Shown here: one piece after another, positions 34,396 through 42,521 of the stretch
Numbering within the stretch: the first letter of the stretch is position 1
Layout: every line of letters begins with the position of its first letter
From: Roseateles_E cavernae
GTDB taxonomy: Bacteria; Pseudomonadota; Gammaproteobacteria; Burkholderiales; Burkholderiaceae_C
NCBI RefSeq assembly: GCF_040187885.1
Contig: NZ_JBDPLH010000002.1
Span: 682,001 to 746,000, forward strand
Length of the DNA: 64,000 nucleotides
Direction: 5' to 3'
Translations under genes and position numbers: made by a program
The notes under the pieces: model-generated
Seen by the model: only the letters and a program-made list of their open reading frames with translations
Database searches by the model: none
Told to the model about the DNA's origin: nothing

Positions 34396-35313
34396 ATGAC
34401 CGTTTCCACTGCTGCCAATTCCAACCTCGATTGGGATGATCTGCGCGTGGTGCTGCAGATTGCCCGCCATGGGCGTCTCGCCGCCGCCGCCGAGGCCGGC
34501 CGGGTGAGCCATGCGACCCTGTTCCGGCGCCTGCGCGCACTGGAGGCGCGTCTGGGCGTGCAGCTGTTCGAGCGGCTGCGTGCAGGCTACGCACCGACCC
34601 GCGCCGGGGCCGAGCTGGTCGAGTTCGCGCAACGCATGGGCAGCGAGCTGCAGACGGTCACTGAAGGCCTGCGCGGCCGGCAGGCCTGGCCCGGCGGTCT
34701 GGTGCGGCTCAGCGCGGCCGATACCTGGATGCAGGAGCTGCTGCCGCCGCTGCTGGCAAGCTACCAGGCGCGCACCCAGGTCCAGCTGAGCCTGGGCAGC
34801 GGCAATGCGATGGACGATGTGCAGCAGGGGGCGATCGATGTTGCGCTGCGCTCGGGCGGCAAGCCGCCGGAGTCCCTGGTCGGGCGGCGGTTGGCGCGGG
34901 TCGAGGCCACGGTCTATTGCTCACGCAAGCTCGGCGGCGTGCATGCGGACCGGCTCGACAGCCTGCCCTGGGTCGGTGTCGACGAGCAACTGGCCCATCT
35001 GAGCTCGGCCCGCTGGCTTGAGCGCCAGGGCCTGGCGCGCCAGGTGGCGATGCGGACCAACTCGCTGGTCAATGTGCGTCAGTTGCTGCGCGCTGGCGTC
35101 GGTCTCGGCGCCTTGCCCTGCTATCTCGGCGACGCCGATCCGAACCTGCGGCGCGTCTTCGAGCCGCCGCGCGATTGGCGCAGCGAACTCTGGTTGTTGA
35201 CCCGCGTCGAGCTGCGCCCCGTGCCGCGCATCAAGGCGCTGTTCGATCATCTGTACGAGGGCACACGGGCCTGGCTGCCCTTGCTGGAGGGGCAGCGACC
35301 TCAGCCGGACTGA
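34396..35313 (+). CDS. LysR-family transcriptional regulator
   Basis: A 305-residue LTTR with an N-terminal winged helix-turn-helix (VVLQIARHGRLAAAAEAGRV, then SHATLFRRLRALEARLG) and a C-terminal effector-binding domain. ATG 34396 was preferred to the in-frame TTG 34375. The style (single-domain PBP2 with LSLGSGNAMDDVQQGAIDVALR) is that of the CrgA/DhmR-like subgroup common in Burkholderiales. It is divergent from the PaiB-like gene, the most likely target. Effector unknown. Confidence 0.87.
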   Translation: MTVSTAANSNLDWDDLRVVLQIARHGRLAAAAEAGRVSHATLFRRLRALEARLGVQLFERLRAGYAPTRAGAELVEFAQRMGSELQTVTEGLRGRQAWPGGLVRLSAADTWMQELLPPLLASYQARTQVQLSLGSGNAMDDVQQGAIDVALRSGGKPPESLVGRRLARVEATVYCSRKLGGVHADRLDSLPWVGVDEQLAHLSSARWLERQGLARQVAMRTNSLVNVRQLLRAGVGLGALPCYLGDADPNLRRVFEPPRDWRSELWLLTRVELRPVPRIKALFDHLYEGTRAWLPLLEGQRPQPD

Positions 35314-35900
35314 GTCGGCGCAGGAGCGCGTGGCACCAGGCTCGCGCAGTCCGCCACGCCCCGGCGATCGATCTGCAGCCGCAGCTTGGTGCCCAGCGCC
35401 AGTGCCGACCAGTGCGCCTCGCTGAGCCTGCAGGTCCAGACCTGACCCTCGTCGGCGCGCAGATGCACCTCGAAGAAGGCCTGGCGCTGACCCAATCGCT
35501 GGGCGCCGAGCCGGTCCGACGGCAGCTCGCTGAGCACCGGCTGCGGCCATTGCGCCGGCGTCCTCGCGTCGCCTTCTGAGCGCACTGTGTACTGGCTGCG
35601 CCATTGCGGCTGCATGAAGCGGCAATGGTCGGCGCCGCCGCCGGGGGCGTCCAGCCGGCGGCGCTCGATTTCGCGCGCGCCGGCCGGCATCTCCTCGCAC
35701 CAGGCGGAGCCGCTTTCATCGACCCGTTTCTCGACCTTGATCTCGAAGCGCCAGGTCTTGCGCGTGAGCTCCACATCGACACCGCGCGGCCCGAACAGGC
35801 GCCAGCCCAGCGGCAGCGCCAGCAGCGCGATCAGCAGCAGCAAGACCCCGCGTCGGCGGGCCAGGCTGCCGCCGGCGATGCGTCCAAGAGCGATGGTCAT
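35301..35900 (-). CDS. Membrane-anchored periplasmic protein, function unknown
   Basis: A 199-residue protein with an Arg-rich N-terminus, one membrane helix (about residues 19-36) and a predicted periplasmic domain with four cysteines (in AWCEE, DHCRF, WTCRL and ADCAS), which could form two disulfides. I do not recognise a family. Its end overlaps the convergent LysR gene by 13 bases. The start ATG 35900 was chosen because it precedes the hydrophobic segment closely. Confidence 0.6.
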   Translation of the reverse strand: MTIALGRIAGGSLARRRGVLLLLIALLALPLGWRLFGPRGVDVELTRKTWRFEIKVEKRVDESGSAWCEEMPAGAREIERRRLDAPGGGADHCRFMQPQWRSQYTVRSEGDARTPAQWPQPVLSELPSDRLGAQRLGQRQAFFEVHLRADEGQVWTCRLSEAHWSALALGTKLRLQIDRRGVADCASLVPRAPAPTQSG

Positions 35901-35999
35901 GCTTGCGCATTGTCCACGGGCCGGATCGGCGCGCCGGGGCTTTCCGGCGAGCTGCCGGCGGTGGTACAAGCACGGGACGGCAAAGCAGGGGAGGCGGCC

Positions 36000-36371
36000 A
36001 TGTCGGGCGGAGACTGGAAAGAGATGTTTGCTGCGGCGGTCGATGGCGATATCGAGCTGCTGCGCTACCACCTGCGCGCGGGCGTGGACCCGAACTATCA
36101 GCACCCTGAGTTCATGAGCACGCCGCTGGTGGCCTGCATCCTGGCCGGCCAGCAGGAAGCGGCGGCCCTGCTGCTGGACTACGGCGCCGACCGGCAGCTG
36201 CTGTCCGAGACCGACGGTATGACGCCGCTGCAGGCGGCCCGCCACCGGCGCAGCGCCGAGCTGCTTCGCTTGATCGACCCGCAGGCCGAGCTGGTGCCGC
36301 CGCAGGCCGGCTTCTGGCGGCGCTGGCTGCAGGCCCTGCATTCACCGCGTCAACGGAGCATCAGCCCATGA
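36000..36371 (+). CDS. Ankyrin-repeat protein
   Basis: A 123-residue protein with about three ankyrin units: DWKEMFAAAVDGDIELLRYH (first helix pair), STPLVACILAGQQEAAALLLDYGAD and MTPLQAARHRRSAELLRLI. A strong GGGGAGG ribosome site lies ahead of ATG 36000. Ankyrin repeats mediate protein contacts; the partner is unknown. Its stop overlaps the start of the VOC gene (ATGA). Confidence 0.78.
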   Translation: MSGGDWKEMFAAAVDGDIELLRYHLRAGVDPNYQHPEFMSTPLVACILAGQQEAAALLLDYGADRQLLSETDGMTPLQAARHRRSAELLRLIDPQAELVPPQAGFWRRWLQALHSPRQRSISP

Positions 36372-36730
36372 GGCTCGCCGCCGTGCGCGTGTTTGTGCGC
36401 GATCTGGTCTCGGCCCAGGTCTTCTATCAGCAGACGCTGGGCTTCAAGCTGAAGCACGGTGATGCCGGCGCCGGCTATTGCGTCTTCGATGCCGGCTCGG
36501 CAGATCTGGTGCTGGAGAGCGTGGCGAGCGACGCGCCGGAGCAGGCCCTGGTGGGCCGCTTCACCGGCCTGTCCTTTGTCGCTGCCGACATCCGCGCCCG
36601 CCATGCCGAACTGCGTGCGGCGGGTGTGCCCTTCAGCGGTGCGCCCGAGCAGCAGCCCTGGGGTGGCTGGCTGGCCACCCTGGTCGATCCGGCCGGCAAC
36701 CAGCTGCAGCTGGTCCAGTACCCCGGCTGA
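36368..36730 (+). CDS. VOC (glyoxalase) family protein
   Basis: A 120-residue VOC protein: the first module starts RLAAVRVFVRDLVSAQVFYQ, the second carries GLSFVAADIRARHAELRAAG and ends LATLVDPAGNQLQLVQY, the usual C-terminal metal-ligand strand of the fold. Coupled to the ankyrin gene by a 4-base overlap and followed after 8 bases by a membrane-protein gene. No substrate can be assigned. Confidence 0.82.
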   Translation: MRLAAVRVFVRDLVSAQVFYQQTLGFKLKHGDAGAGYCVFDAGSADLVLESVASDAPEQALVGRFTGLSFVAADIRARHAELRAAGVPFSGAPEQQPWGGWLATLVDPAGNQLQLVQYPG

Positions 36731-36738
36731 GTCGCGCC

Positions 36739-37158
36739 GTGCTGCAAGGCCTGGCCTCCCACCCCTGGGCCTATCCGGCGCTGGAGGCCGTGCACATCGT
36801 CGGCATCGCGATGCTGTTCGGTGGCCTGCTGGTGTTCGAATTGCGGGCGCTGGGCCTGGCGCGCGAGCTGCCGGCGGCGGCGCTGGCGCGGCTGACCCTG
36901 CTGCCGGCCCTGCTCGGTTTCGGTCTGTGCGCCGCCACCGGGCTGACCATGTTCGCGACCCAGCCGCAGGAGTTGCTGGCCAATCCGGCCTTCCGCCTCA
37001 AGCTGCTGCTGATCTGCCTGGCCGGCGGCAATGCGGCCTTTTTCCATGCCCGCAGCGGCGTGTCGGCCGATGACGGGCTGGCCCGGCTGCAATGCATGCT
37101 GTCACTGGGGTTTTGGATGGCTGTCATCATCTGCGGCCGATGGATTGCTTACGCCTGA
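36739..37158 (+). CDS. Small membrane protein resembling the DUF6644 family
   Basis: A 139-residue inner-membrane protein with about four helices, starting at GTG 36739. The pattern YPALEAVHIVGIAMLFGGLL, followed by ELRALGLARELP and later FRLKLLLICLAGGNAAFFH, matches small proteins annotated as DUF6644, with a conserved His in the first helix that could ligate haem or metal (inference). It lies 12 bases ahead of the DUF6152 gene; such pairs recur next to each other, suggesting a joint envelope function. Confidence 0.62.
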   Translation: MLQGLASHPWAYPALEAVHIVGIAMLFGGLLVFELRALGLARELPAAALARLTLLPALLGFGLCAATGLTMFATQPQELLANPAFRLKLLLICLAGGNAAFFHARSGVSADDGLARLQCMLSLGFWMAVIICGRWIAYA

Positions 37159-37170
37159 AGGAGACGCGCG

Positions 37171-37635
37171 ATGGATCGACGACTTGTGCTGACCGCCGGA
37201 CTGGGCCTGACCCTGCCGGCCTGGGCCCACCATGGCTGGAGCAGCTTCGACCAGGAGCGCCCGCTTTATCTCGAAGGCCGCGCGACCCAGGTGATGTGGC
37301 GCAACCCGCATGGCGAGCTGGTGCTGGAGCTGCCCGAGAAGCCGCGGCTGCCGGCCGATCTGAAGCAGCGTGTGCTGCCCAGACAGAGCGCGGCAGTGGA
37401 CGGCCCGGCCCTGCTCGCCAAGGCCCAACTGCCGACCCGTCGCGACCGCCAATGGCAGATCGAGCTGGCGCCGCTGACCCGGCTGGCGGCCTGGGGGGTC
37501 GAGGAGATCAAGCCCGGCGCGACCGTGGGTGTGCTGGGCTTCAGCTTCAGCGGCGAGAAGGGCGAGGCGATCCTGCGCGCCGAGTATCTATTCCTCGGCG
37601 ACAAGGTCTACGGCCTGCGCTCCTCGCCGGCCTGA
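37171..37635 (+). CDS. Exported DUF6152-type protein
   Basis: A 154-residue exported protein. The N-terminus MDRRLVLTAGLGLTLPAWA is a short signal peptide, and the mature part begins HHGWSSFDQERPLYLEG, followed by VMWRNPHGELVLE, the hallmark of the DUF6152 family. The adjacent histidines and the NPH motif suggest metal binding (inference). A GAAGGAGAC leader precedes ATG 37171. Function unknown. Confidence 0.75.
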   Translation: MDRRLVLTAGLGLTLPAWAHHGWSSFDQERPLYLEGRATQVMWRNPHGELVLELPEKPRLPADLKQRVLPRQSAAVDGPALLAKAQLPTRRDRQWQIELAPLTRLAAWGVEEIKPGATVGVLGFSFSGEKGEAILRAEYLFLGDKVYGLRSSPA

Positions 37636-37652
37636 GCGCTCAGGGTCTAGGT

Positions 37653-38519
37653 TTAAGCCTCGTCCAGCAGCGGCCGCAGCAGCTCGTCCCATTGCTCGAC
37701 CTCGTCCAGGTCGATCTGCAGCCAGTCGAGCGCGGCGGCATGGTTGACGGCCCAGTCCAGGTCTTCGGGCAGGGCCTCGTGGCGGCGCATCAGGTGCTCG
37801 GCCACCAGGCCGGCCGCCACCAGCGTGTGGACGTCGGGGTCGATGCCGGCATGGCCCAGTGACTCGAAGTCATGGTGCAGCCGGATCGCGGACATCAGCT
37901 CCGGCGCCATATTCCAGGCCCGTATCACCAGCGCGCCGACCACCGCATGGTCGGTCTTGTGATTGGCGTTCTCGGTGGCGATATAGGGGCGGTCGATGCG
38001 GGCGGCCGCCTCCACCATGGTCGAGCCATAGCCGCGCACGCTTTGCAGCAGCACCGGCATGCCGACATGGCAGAACAGCCCGTAGGTGTGGGCCAGATCG
38101 GGCGACAGCCCGGCCAGCTGGCGGGCGATGAAGGCCATCGCGACCGCGCGCTTGCTGGAGCGCTCCCAGAAGCGCAGCAGATGAGGGCTGTTGACCGGGA
38201 TGGTGTTGCGCAGCAAAAAGCCCGTCATCACCGCCGCGGTTTCGTCGAGTCCGATGCGGTTCATTGCTTGCCCCACGGTGGTGCAGGGCAGACCGCCGGG
38301 CTCCTTGTAGACCGGGCTGTTGGCGCGCTTGAGCAGGGTGGCCGACATCGCGACATCGCTGGCCGCGATCCGGGCCACCTCGTTGAGGTCGGGTTCGGCA
38401 TGGGCCATCGCGGCCTGCAGCCGCTGCAGCAGCTCCGGACAGGGCGGAATATGGATCTGGCGCAGCGGGCCATTGCGGCGGGCGCTGTCCAGCTCTTGAC
38501 GTATCGATTGGGAATTCAT
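37653..38519 (-). CDS. HDOD domain protein
   Basis: A 288-residue signalling protein dominated by an HDOD domain (about 20-215), an HD-related fold without the catalytic His-Asp pair. Characteristic segments are CPELLQRLQAAMAHAEPDLN, VAMSATLLKRANSPVY and GLFCHVGMPVLLQ. HDOD proteins act in c-di-GMP and chemotaxis-linked regulation in beta- and gammaproteobacteria. It is divergent from the lapG-lapD pair with 114 bases between the starts, which suggests a shared control region. Confidence 0.85.
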   Translation of the reverse strand: MNSQSIRQELDSARRNGPLRQIHIPPCPELLQRLQAAMAHAEPDLNEVARIAASDVAMSATLLKRANSPVYKEPGGLPCTTVGQAMNRIGLDETAAVMTGFLLRNTIPVNSPHLLRFWERSSKRAVAMAFIARQLAGLSPDLAHTYGLFCHVGMPVLLQSVRGYGSTMVEAAARIDRPYIATENANHKTDHAVVGALVIRAWNMAPELMSAIRLHHDFESLGHAGIDPDVHTLVAAGLVAEHLMRRHEALPEDLDWAVNHAAALDWLQIDLDEVEQWDELLRPLLDEA

Positions 38520-38633
38520 AAGCGCAAGACGCGCATCAAGCGCGTCTGCCGAGGATTGTTGCCGCTGATTATCCGGGCTGCGCGGCCGCAGGAGGCGGCG
38601 CAGGCGAGGTCGCACGGTAAAGTGCAACGAAGT

Positions 38634-39338
38634 ATGGCCCAGGCCAAAGTCCAGAACCTCCACCGTTGGCGCGCTCCCATGCAGGAATACCGCTCGGCGG
38701 TGTTTGCAGGGGCGCTGCTGGCCGCCTGTCTGGTGCTGAGTCCGACGCCCGGGCTGCAGGCCTGGGAGGCTGAGCGTGTGCTGGCCAGCGCGGCGCGCTT
38801 CGGTCCGCGCACGCTGGCGGCCGCCCGCGAGCTGCAGCAGCTGGTCGAGCGCAGCGGCAGCCTGGACGAGGGCCTGCGGCTCAAGCCCATCAACGACTTC
38901 TTCAACCAGCGCATCGCCTTTCGCGAGGACCGCGATATCTGGGCCAAGCCCGACTACTGGGCCAGCCCGCTGGAGACCCTGGATCGCGGCCAGGGTGACT
39001 GCGAGGACTATGCGATCGCCAAGTACTTCAGCCTGCTGGCCGCCGGTGTGCCGGAGGCGCGGCTGCGCCTGGTCTATGTGCGGGCGATGCTGGACGGCCG
39101 ACCGCAGGCCCATATGGTGCTGGCCTACTATGCCCAGCCCGAGGCCGAGCCGCTGATTCTGGACAATCTGCAGGCCGAGGTGCGACCGGCCTCGCAGCGC
39201 GCCGATCTGGCGCCGGTGTTCAGCTTCAATAGCGAAGGCCTGTGGCAGGGGGTGGGCAGCGCCAGCTCGGGCAATGCCGTCGCGCGTTTGTCGATCTGGA
39301 GGGACGCCTTGGCGAAGATCAGGGCGGAGGGGTTCTAA
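38634..39338 (+). CDS. lapG: LapG-type periplasmic cysteine protease (BTLCP family)
   Basis: A 234-residue bacterial transglutaminase-like cysteine protease that cleaves the N-terminal region of LapA-type adhesins and so releases biofilm cells. The catalytic triad is C123 (GDCEDY), H160 (QAHMVLAYY) and D177 (LDNLQ); the spacings of 37 and 17 residues equal those in Pseudomonas fluorescens LapG. D122 and E124 flanking the Cys match its calcium ligands. A signal/anchor segment lies at about 20-43; ATG 38679 is an alternative start. It is followed 25 bases later by lapD. Confidence 0.9.
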   Translation: MAQAKVQNLHRWRAPMQEYRSAVFAGALLAACLVLSPTPGLQAWEAERVLASAARFGPRTLAAARELQQLVERSGSLDEGLRLKPINDFFNQRIAFREDRDIWAKPDYWASPLETLDRGQGDCEDYAIAKYFSLLAAGVPEARLRLVYVRAMLDGRPQAHMVLAYYAQPEAEPLILDNLQAEVRPASQRADLAPVFSFNSEGLWQGVGSASSGNAVARLSIWRDALAKIRAEGF

Positions 39339-39363
39339 TGATGCAAACAAAATGGATGCGGCC

Positions 39364-41274
39364 ATGTCGCTGATTCGTCAAGTCTGGTTCCTGGTCCTGG
39401 GTGTGGTGCTGGCGTCGGTGCTGGGCAGCATGGCGGTGTCCGCCATCGGCATGCGGGCCCTGCTGCAAACCCAGCTGCAGCTGAAGAACAGCGACAACGC
39501 CGCCGCACTGGCGCTGGCCTTGTCGCAGCAGGGGGGGGACGCCCAGCTGATGTCGCTGCTGGTCTCGGCCCAGTTCGACACCGGCCACTACCAGAGCCTG
39601 CGCTGGCTGGCTGCGGACGGCAGCGTGGCCTTCGAGCGCGCGGCGCCCGGCCGCAGCAGCAAGGCGCCGGCCTGGTTCGTCGCGCTGACGCCGATCGACA
39701 CGCAGCCCGGCGTGGCCAAGGTCTCGAATGGCTGGAACGCGGTGGGCTCGGTGGAGGTGCGCAGCCAGTCGGCCTATGCCCATGACGAGTTGTGGCGCGC
39801 CAGCCTGCGCATGGTGGGGCTCATGGCCGGTGTCGGCCTGCTGGCCGGCCTGGCCGCGTTATGGGTGCTGGGCCACATCCGCCGGCCGCTGGACAACGCC
39901 GTGACCCAGGCCGAGGCCCTGGTGGCCGGCCAGTACACCCAGGTCGACGAGCCCCGCGAGCCCGAGCTGCGGCGCCTGAGCCGGGCGATGAACACCATGG
40001 TGGAGCGGGTCCGGCAGATGTTCGAGGCGCAGTCCAGCCAGCTCGAGGTCTTGCGTGTGCAAGCCCATTGCGACGCGCTGACCGGCATGAGCACGCGCAC
40101 CCATTTCCTGGCCGAGCTGGACTCGGCGCTGACCCGCGACGAGGGGCCGGTCAGGGCCGGTCTGGTGCTGCTGCGGCTGCGCGATCTGGCCGGCCTGAAC
40201 CAGCGCCTGGGCCGGGCGGCGGTGGACCAGCTGCTGGTGGCGATGGCGCATGCGGTGCAGGTCTATCCCGAGCGCGTCAAGGGTTGCCTGGCCGGGCGGC
40301 TGAACGGGGCCGATTTCGCGCTCTGGCTGCCGGCCCCCGATGTCGTCGGCGACACCGCCAACGCGCTGGCCGATGCCTTGCAGGCCAGCCTGCCGGCCTT
40401 CGGCGCCGGCGTGCAGGTGGCGCTGGGCGCCGTCGAGCTGGCCCGGGAGCGCCCGTCCAGCGACTGGTTCGGCGCCGCCGACGCGGCGCTGGCGCGGGCC
40501 GAGGGCCGGCCGGGCTTTGTCGTCGAGGTGCTGGCGCCGTCGGCCGAGGCGCAGATCCAGGGCGAGCGCGCCTGGCGTGCGCAGATCTCGGAGGCCTTGC
40601 GCGAGCGCCGCGGCCGGCTGGCCGAGTATCCGGTGCTGGACAAGCAGGGTCAGGTCTTGCATCTGGAGTGCCCGCTGCAGCTGCGCCTGGTGGCCGACGG
40701 TCCGTTCGAGAACGCGGCGCGCTGGCTGCCGCTGGCGGTGCGCAGCCGGCTGACGGCCGAGATCGATCTGCAGGCGGCGGCGCTGGCGCTGGAGGCCATC
40801 GTGCTGGACGGCCGGGCGCGCTGCGTCAATGTGGCGCCCAGCTCGCTGCTGGACGGCGGCTTCGTCGCGCGCCTGCGCGAGCAGGTGTTCCAGTCGCCGC
40901 AGGCGGCCCGCAAGCTCGGGCTGGAGCTGGCCGAGGGCGCGGCCATCCAGCATTTCGAGCTCTTGCAGGAGATGGGCCGCCAGCTGCGCCCGCTGGGCGT
41001 CAAGCTGGGGCTGGAGCATGCCGGCGTCGGGCTGGCCCAGGTGGACCGGCTCTATCAGGCCGGGCTGGACTATGTGAAGCTGGACGCCGCCGTGGTCGCG
41101 GGCGTGTCCGGCGACGCCGCCCGCGCCGCCTTTGTGCGCGGCATGGTCATCATGCTGCGCAGCCTGGCGCTGAAGGTCTATGCCGAGGGGGTGGTCGACG
41201 GCATGGATGTGCAGGCGCTGTGGGACTGCGAGCTCGACGGTGTGACCGGGCCCTGGGCGACGGCGCAGACTTGA
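39364..41274 (+). CDS. lapD: LapD-type inside-out c-di-GMP receptor (degenerate GGDEF-EAL)
   Basis: A 636-residue inner-membrane receptor: TM1 about 7-30, a periplasmic LapD_MoxY_N domain (31-150) with the conserved NGWNAVGS loop (W124), TM2 about 150-170, HAMP about 170-225, then GGDEF-EAL. Both enzymatic signatures are degraded: RLNGADF at 312-318 in place of the GGDEF site and HLECPL at 433-438 in place of EAL. It should therefore bind c-di-GMP without hydrolysing it and sequester LapG when bound. ATG 39364 gives the usual MSL-type start; ATG 39352 is also in frame. Paired with lapG upstream. Confidence 0.92.
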   Translation: MSLIRQVWFLVLGVVLASVLGSMAVSAIGMRALLQTQLQLKNSDNAAALALALSQQGGDAQLMSLLVSAQFDTGHYQSLRWLAADGSVAFERAAPGRSSKAPAWFVALTPIDTQPGVAKVSNGWNAVGSVEVRSQSAYAHDELWRASLRMVGLMAGVGLLAGLAALWVLGHIRRPLDNAVTQAEALVAGQYTQVDEPREPELRRLSRAMNTMVERVRQMFEAQSSQLEVLRVQAHCDALTGMSTRTHFLAELDSALTRDEGPVRAGLVLLRLRDLAGLNQRLGRAAVDQLLVAMAHAVQVYPERVKGCLAGRLNGADFALWLPAPDVVGDTANALADALQASLPAFGAGVQVALGAVELARERPSSDWFGAADAALARAEGRPGFVVEVLAPSAEAQIQGERAWRAQISEALRERRGRLAEYPVLDKQGQVLHLECPLQLRLVADGPFENAARWLPLAVRSRLTAEIDLQAAALALEAIVLDGRARCVNVAPSSLLDGGFVARLREQVFQSPQAARKLGLELAEGAAIQHFELLQEMGRQLRPLGVKLGLEHAGVGLAQVDRLYQAGLDYVKLDAAVVAGVSGDAARAAFVRGMVIMLRSLALKVYAEGVVDGMDVQALWDCELDGVTGPWATAQT

Positions 41275-41285
41275 GCGCGCATTGA

Positions 41286-41846
41286 TCAGCCGATATCGGC
41301 GCTGTGCAGCGCGAAGGGCCGGCCCAGCCGGCGGTCTTCGAAGAAGCACCGCAGGGTTTCGCGCACGGTGCGGAAGGCCAGCGCGTCCCAAGGCACCTCA
41401 TGCTCGTGGAACAGCCGGGCCTCCAGCGTCTCGGGGCCGGGATTGAACTCGGGCGAGAGCAGGCGGGCGCGGTAGTAGAGGTGGATCTGGCCGACCGAGA
41501 CCACATTCATCAGGCTGTAGAGCGGCAGCAGCTCGATCTGCGCGCCGGCTTCCTCATCGGTCTCGCGCAAGGCGCCTGCGGCGGCCGTCTCGCCGAGCTC
41601 CAGAAAACCGGCCGGCAGGGTCCACAGACCGTAGCGCGGCTCGATCGCGCGCTTGCACAGCAGCACCTGCGCGTCCGGCCCCTCGCCCCAGACGGGCAGG
41701 GTGCCCACCACATTGATCGGGTTCTCGTAGTGCACGGTGGCGCAGGCGGTGCAGGTGGCGCGCTCGCGGTTGTCGTCGGCCGGCACGCGGTACTCGACCG
41801 CCTGGCCGCAGCTGGGGCAATGTTTGAAGCGTCGGGGAAGCCACAT
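41286..41846 (-). CDS. NUDIX hydrolase with N-terminal zinc ribbon
   Basis: A 186-residue pyrophosphohydrolase. A four-cysteine zinc ribbon (CPSCG ... CTACA, about residues 10-35) precedes the NUDIX fold. The NUDIX box GFLELGETAAAG continues with ALRETDEEAGA, keeping the G-x5-E-x7-REUxEExGU residues. The arrangement resembles the NudC-like/ADP-ribose type proteins common in Burkholderiales. The product end is convergent to lapD with 11 bases between; it is divergent from the isomerase gene. Nucleotide substrate unknown. Confidence 0.87.
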   Translation of the reverse strand: MWLPRRFKHCPSCGQAVEYRVPADDNRERATCTACATVHYENPINVVGTLPVWGEGPDAQVLLCKRAIEPRYGLWTLPAGFLELGETAAAGALRETDEEAGAQIELLPLYSLMNVVSVGQIHLYYRARLLSPEFNPGPETLEARLFHEHEVPWDALAFRTVRETLRCFFEDRRLGRPFALHSADIG

Positions 41847-41885
41847 GCGTTTCAGTGTAGCCGGGCGCAATGGCATCATCGGCCC

Positions 41886-42521
41886 ATGGAACTCTTCAAC
41901 TACTTCCGCTCCTCGGCCTCCTGGCGCGTGCGCATCGCGCTGGCGCTCAAAGGCCTGGACTATGACTACCGCGCGGTCCATCTGGTCAAGAACGAGCAGC
42001 AGCAGGAACCCTATGCCAGCGCCTCGGTGTCCGGCCTGGTGCCGCTGCTCAAGGATGGCGACGCGCTGCTGAGCCAGTCGCTGGCCATCATCGAATACCT
42101 GGACGAGACCCACCCCGAGCCGCCGCTGCTGCCGCCGGACGCCCTGGGCCGTGCGCGCGTGCGGGCGCTGGCCCAGGACATCGCCTGCGAGATCCATCCG
42201 CTGAACAATCTGCGCGTGCTGCGCTACCTGGTCAGGGACATGGGCGTGGACGAGGACCAGAAGAACCGCTGGATACGTCACTGGATCGAGAGCGGGTTGA
42301 CGGTGGTCGAGCGGCGCTTGCAGCAAGGCGCCGGGCGGTTCTGCCATGGCGACACACCGGGGCTGGCCGACTGCGTGCTGGTGCCGCAGATCTTCAATGC
42401 CCAGCGCTTCGACTGCAAGCTCGACCATGTGCCCGAGCTGATGCGCATCCATGCCAACTGCATGGCGCACGAGGCTTTTGCCAAGACCCAACCCTCGGCC
42501 TGCCCGGACGCCCAGACATGA
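41886..42521 (+). CDS. maiA: Maleylacetoacetate isomerase (zeta-class glutathione transferase)
   Basis: A 211-residue GST-fold enzyme converting maleylacetoacetate to fumarylacetoacetate (or maleylpyruvate to fumarylpyruvate) with glutathione. The zeta-class active-site motif is YFRSSASWRVRIAL (residues 6-19). The glutathione-binding GLVPLL and SQSLAIIEYL blocks and the C-terminal helical domain are present. Full length. The stop overlaps the pgeF start (ATGA). No other tyrosine or gentisate pathway gene is nearby, so the pathway it serves is not shown by context. Confidence 0.88.
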   Translation: MELFNYFRSSASWRVRIALALKGLDYDYRAVHLVKNEQQQEPYASASVSGLVPLLKDGDALLSQSLAIIEYLDETHPEPPLLPPDALGRARVRALAQDIACEIHPLNNLRVLRYLVRDMGVDEDQKNRWIRHWIESGLTVVERRLQQGAGRFCHGDTPGLADCVLVPQIFNAQRFDCKLDHVPELMRIHANCMAHEAFAKTQPSACPDAQT

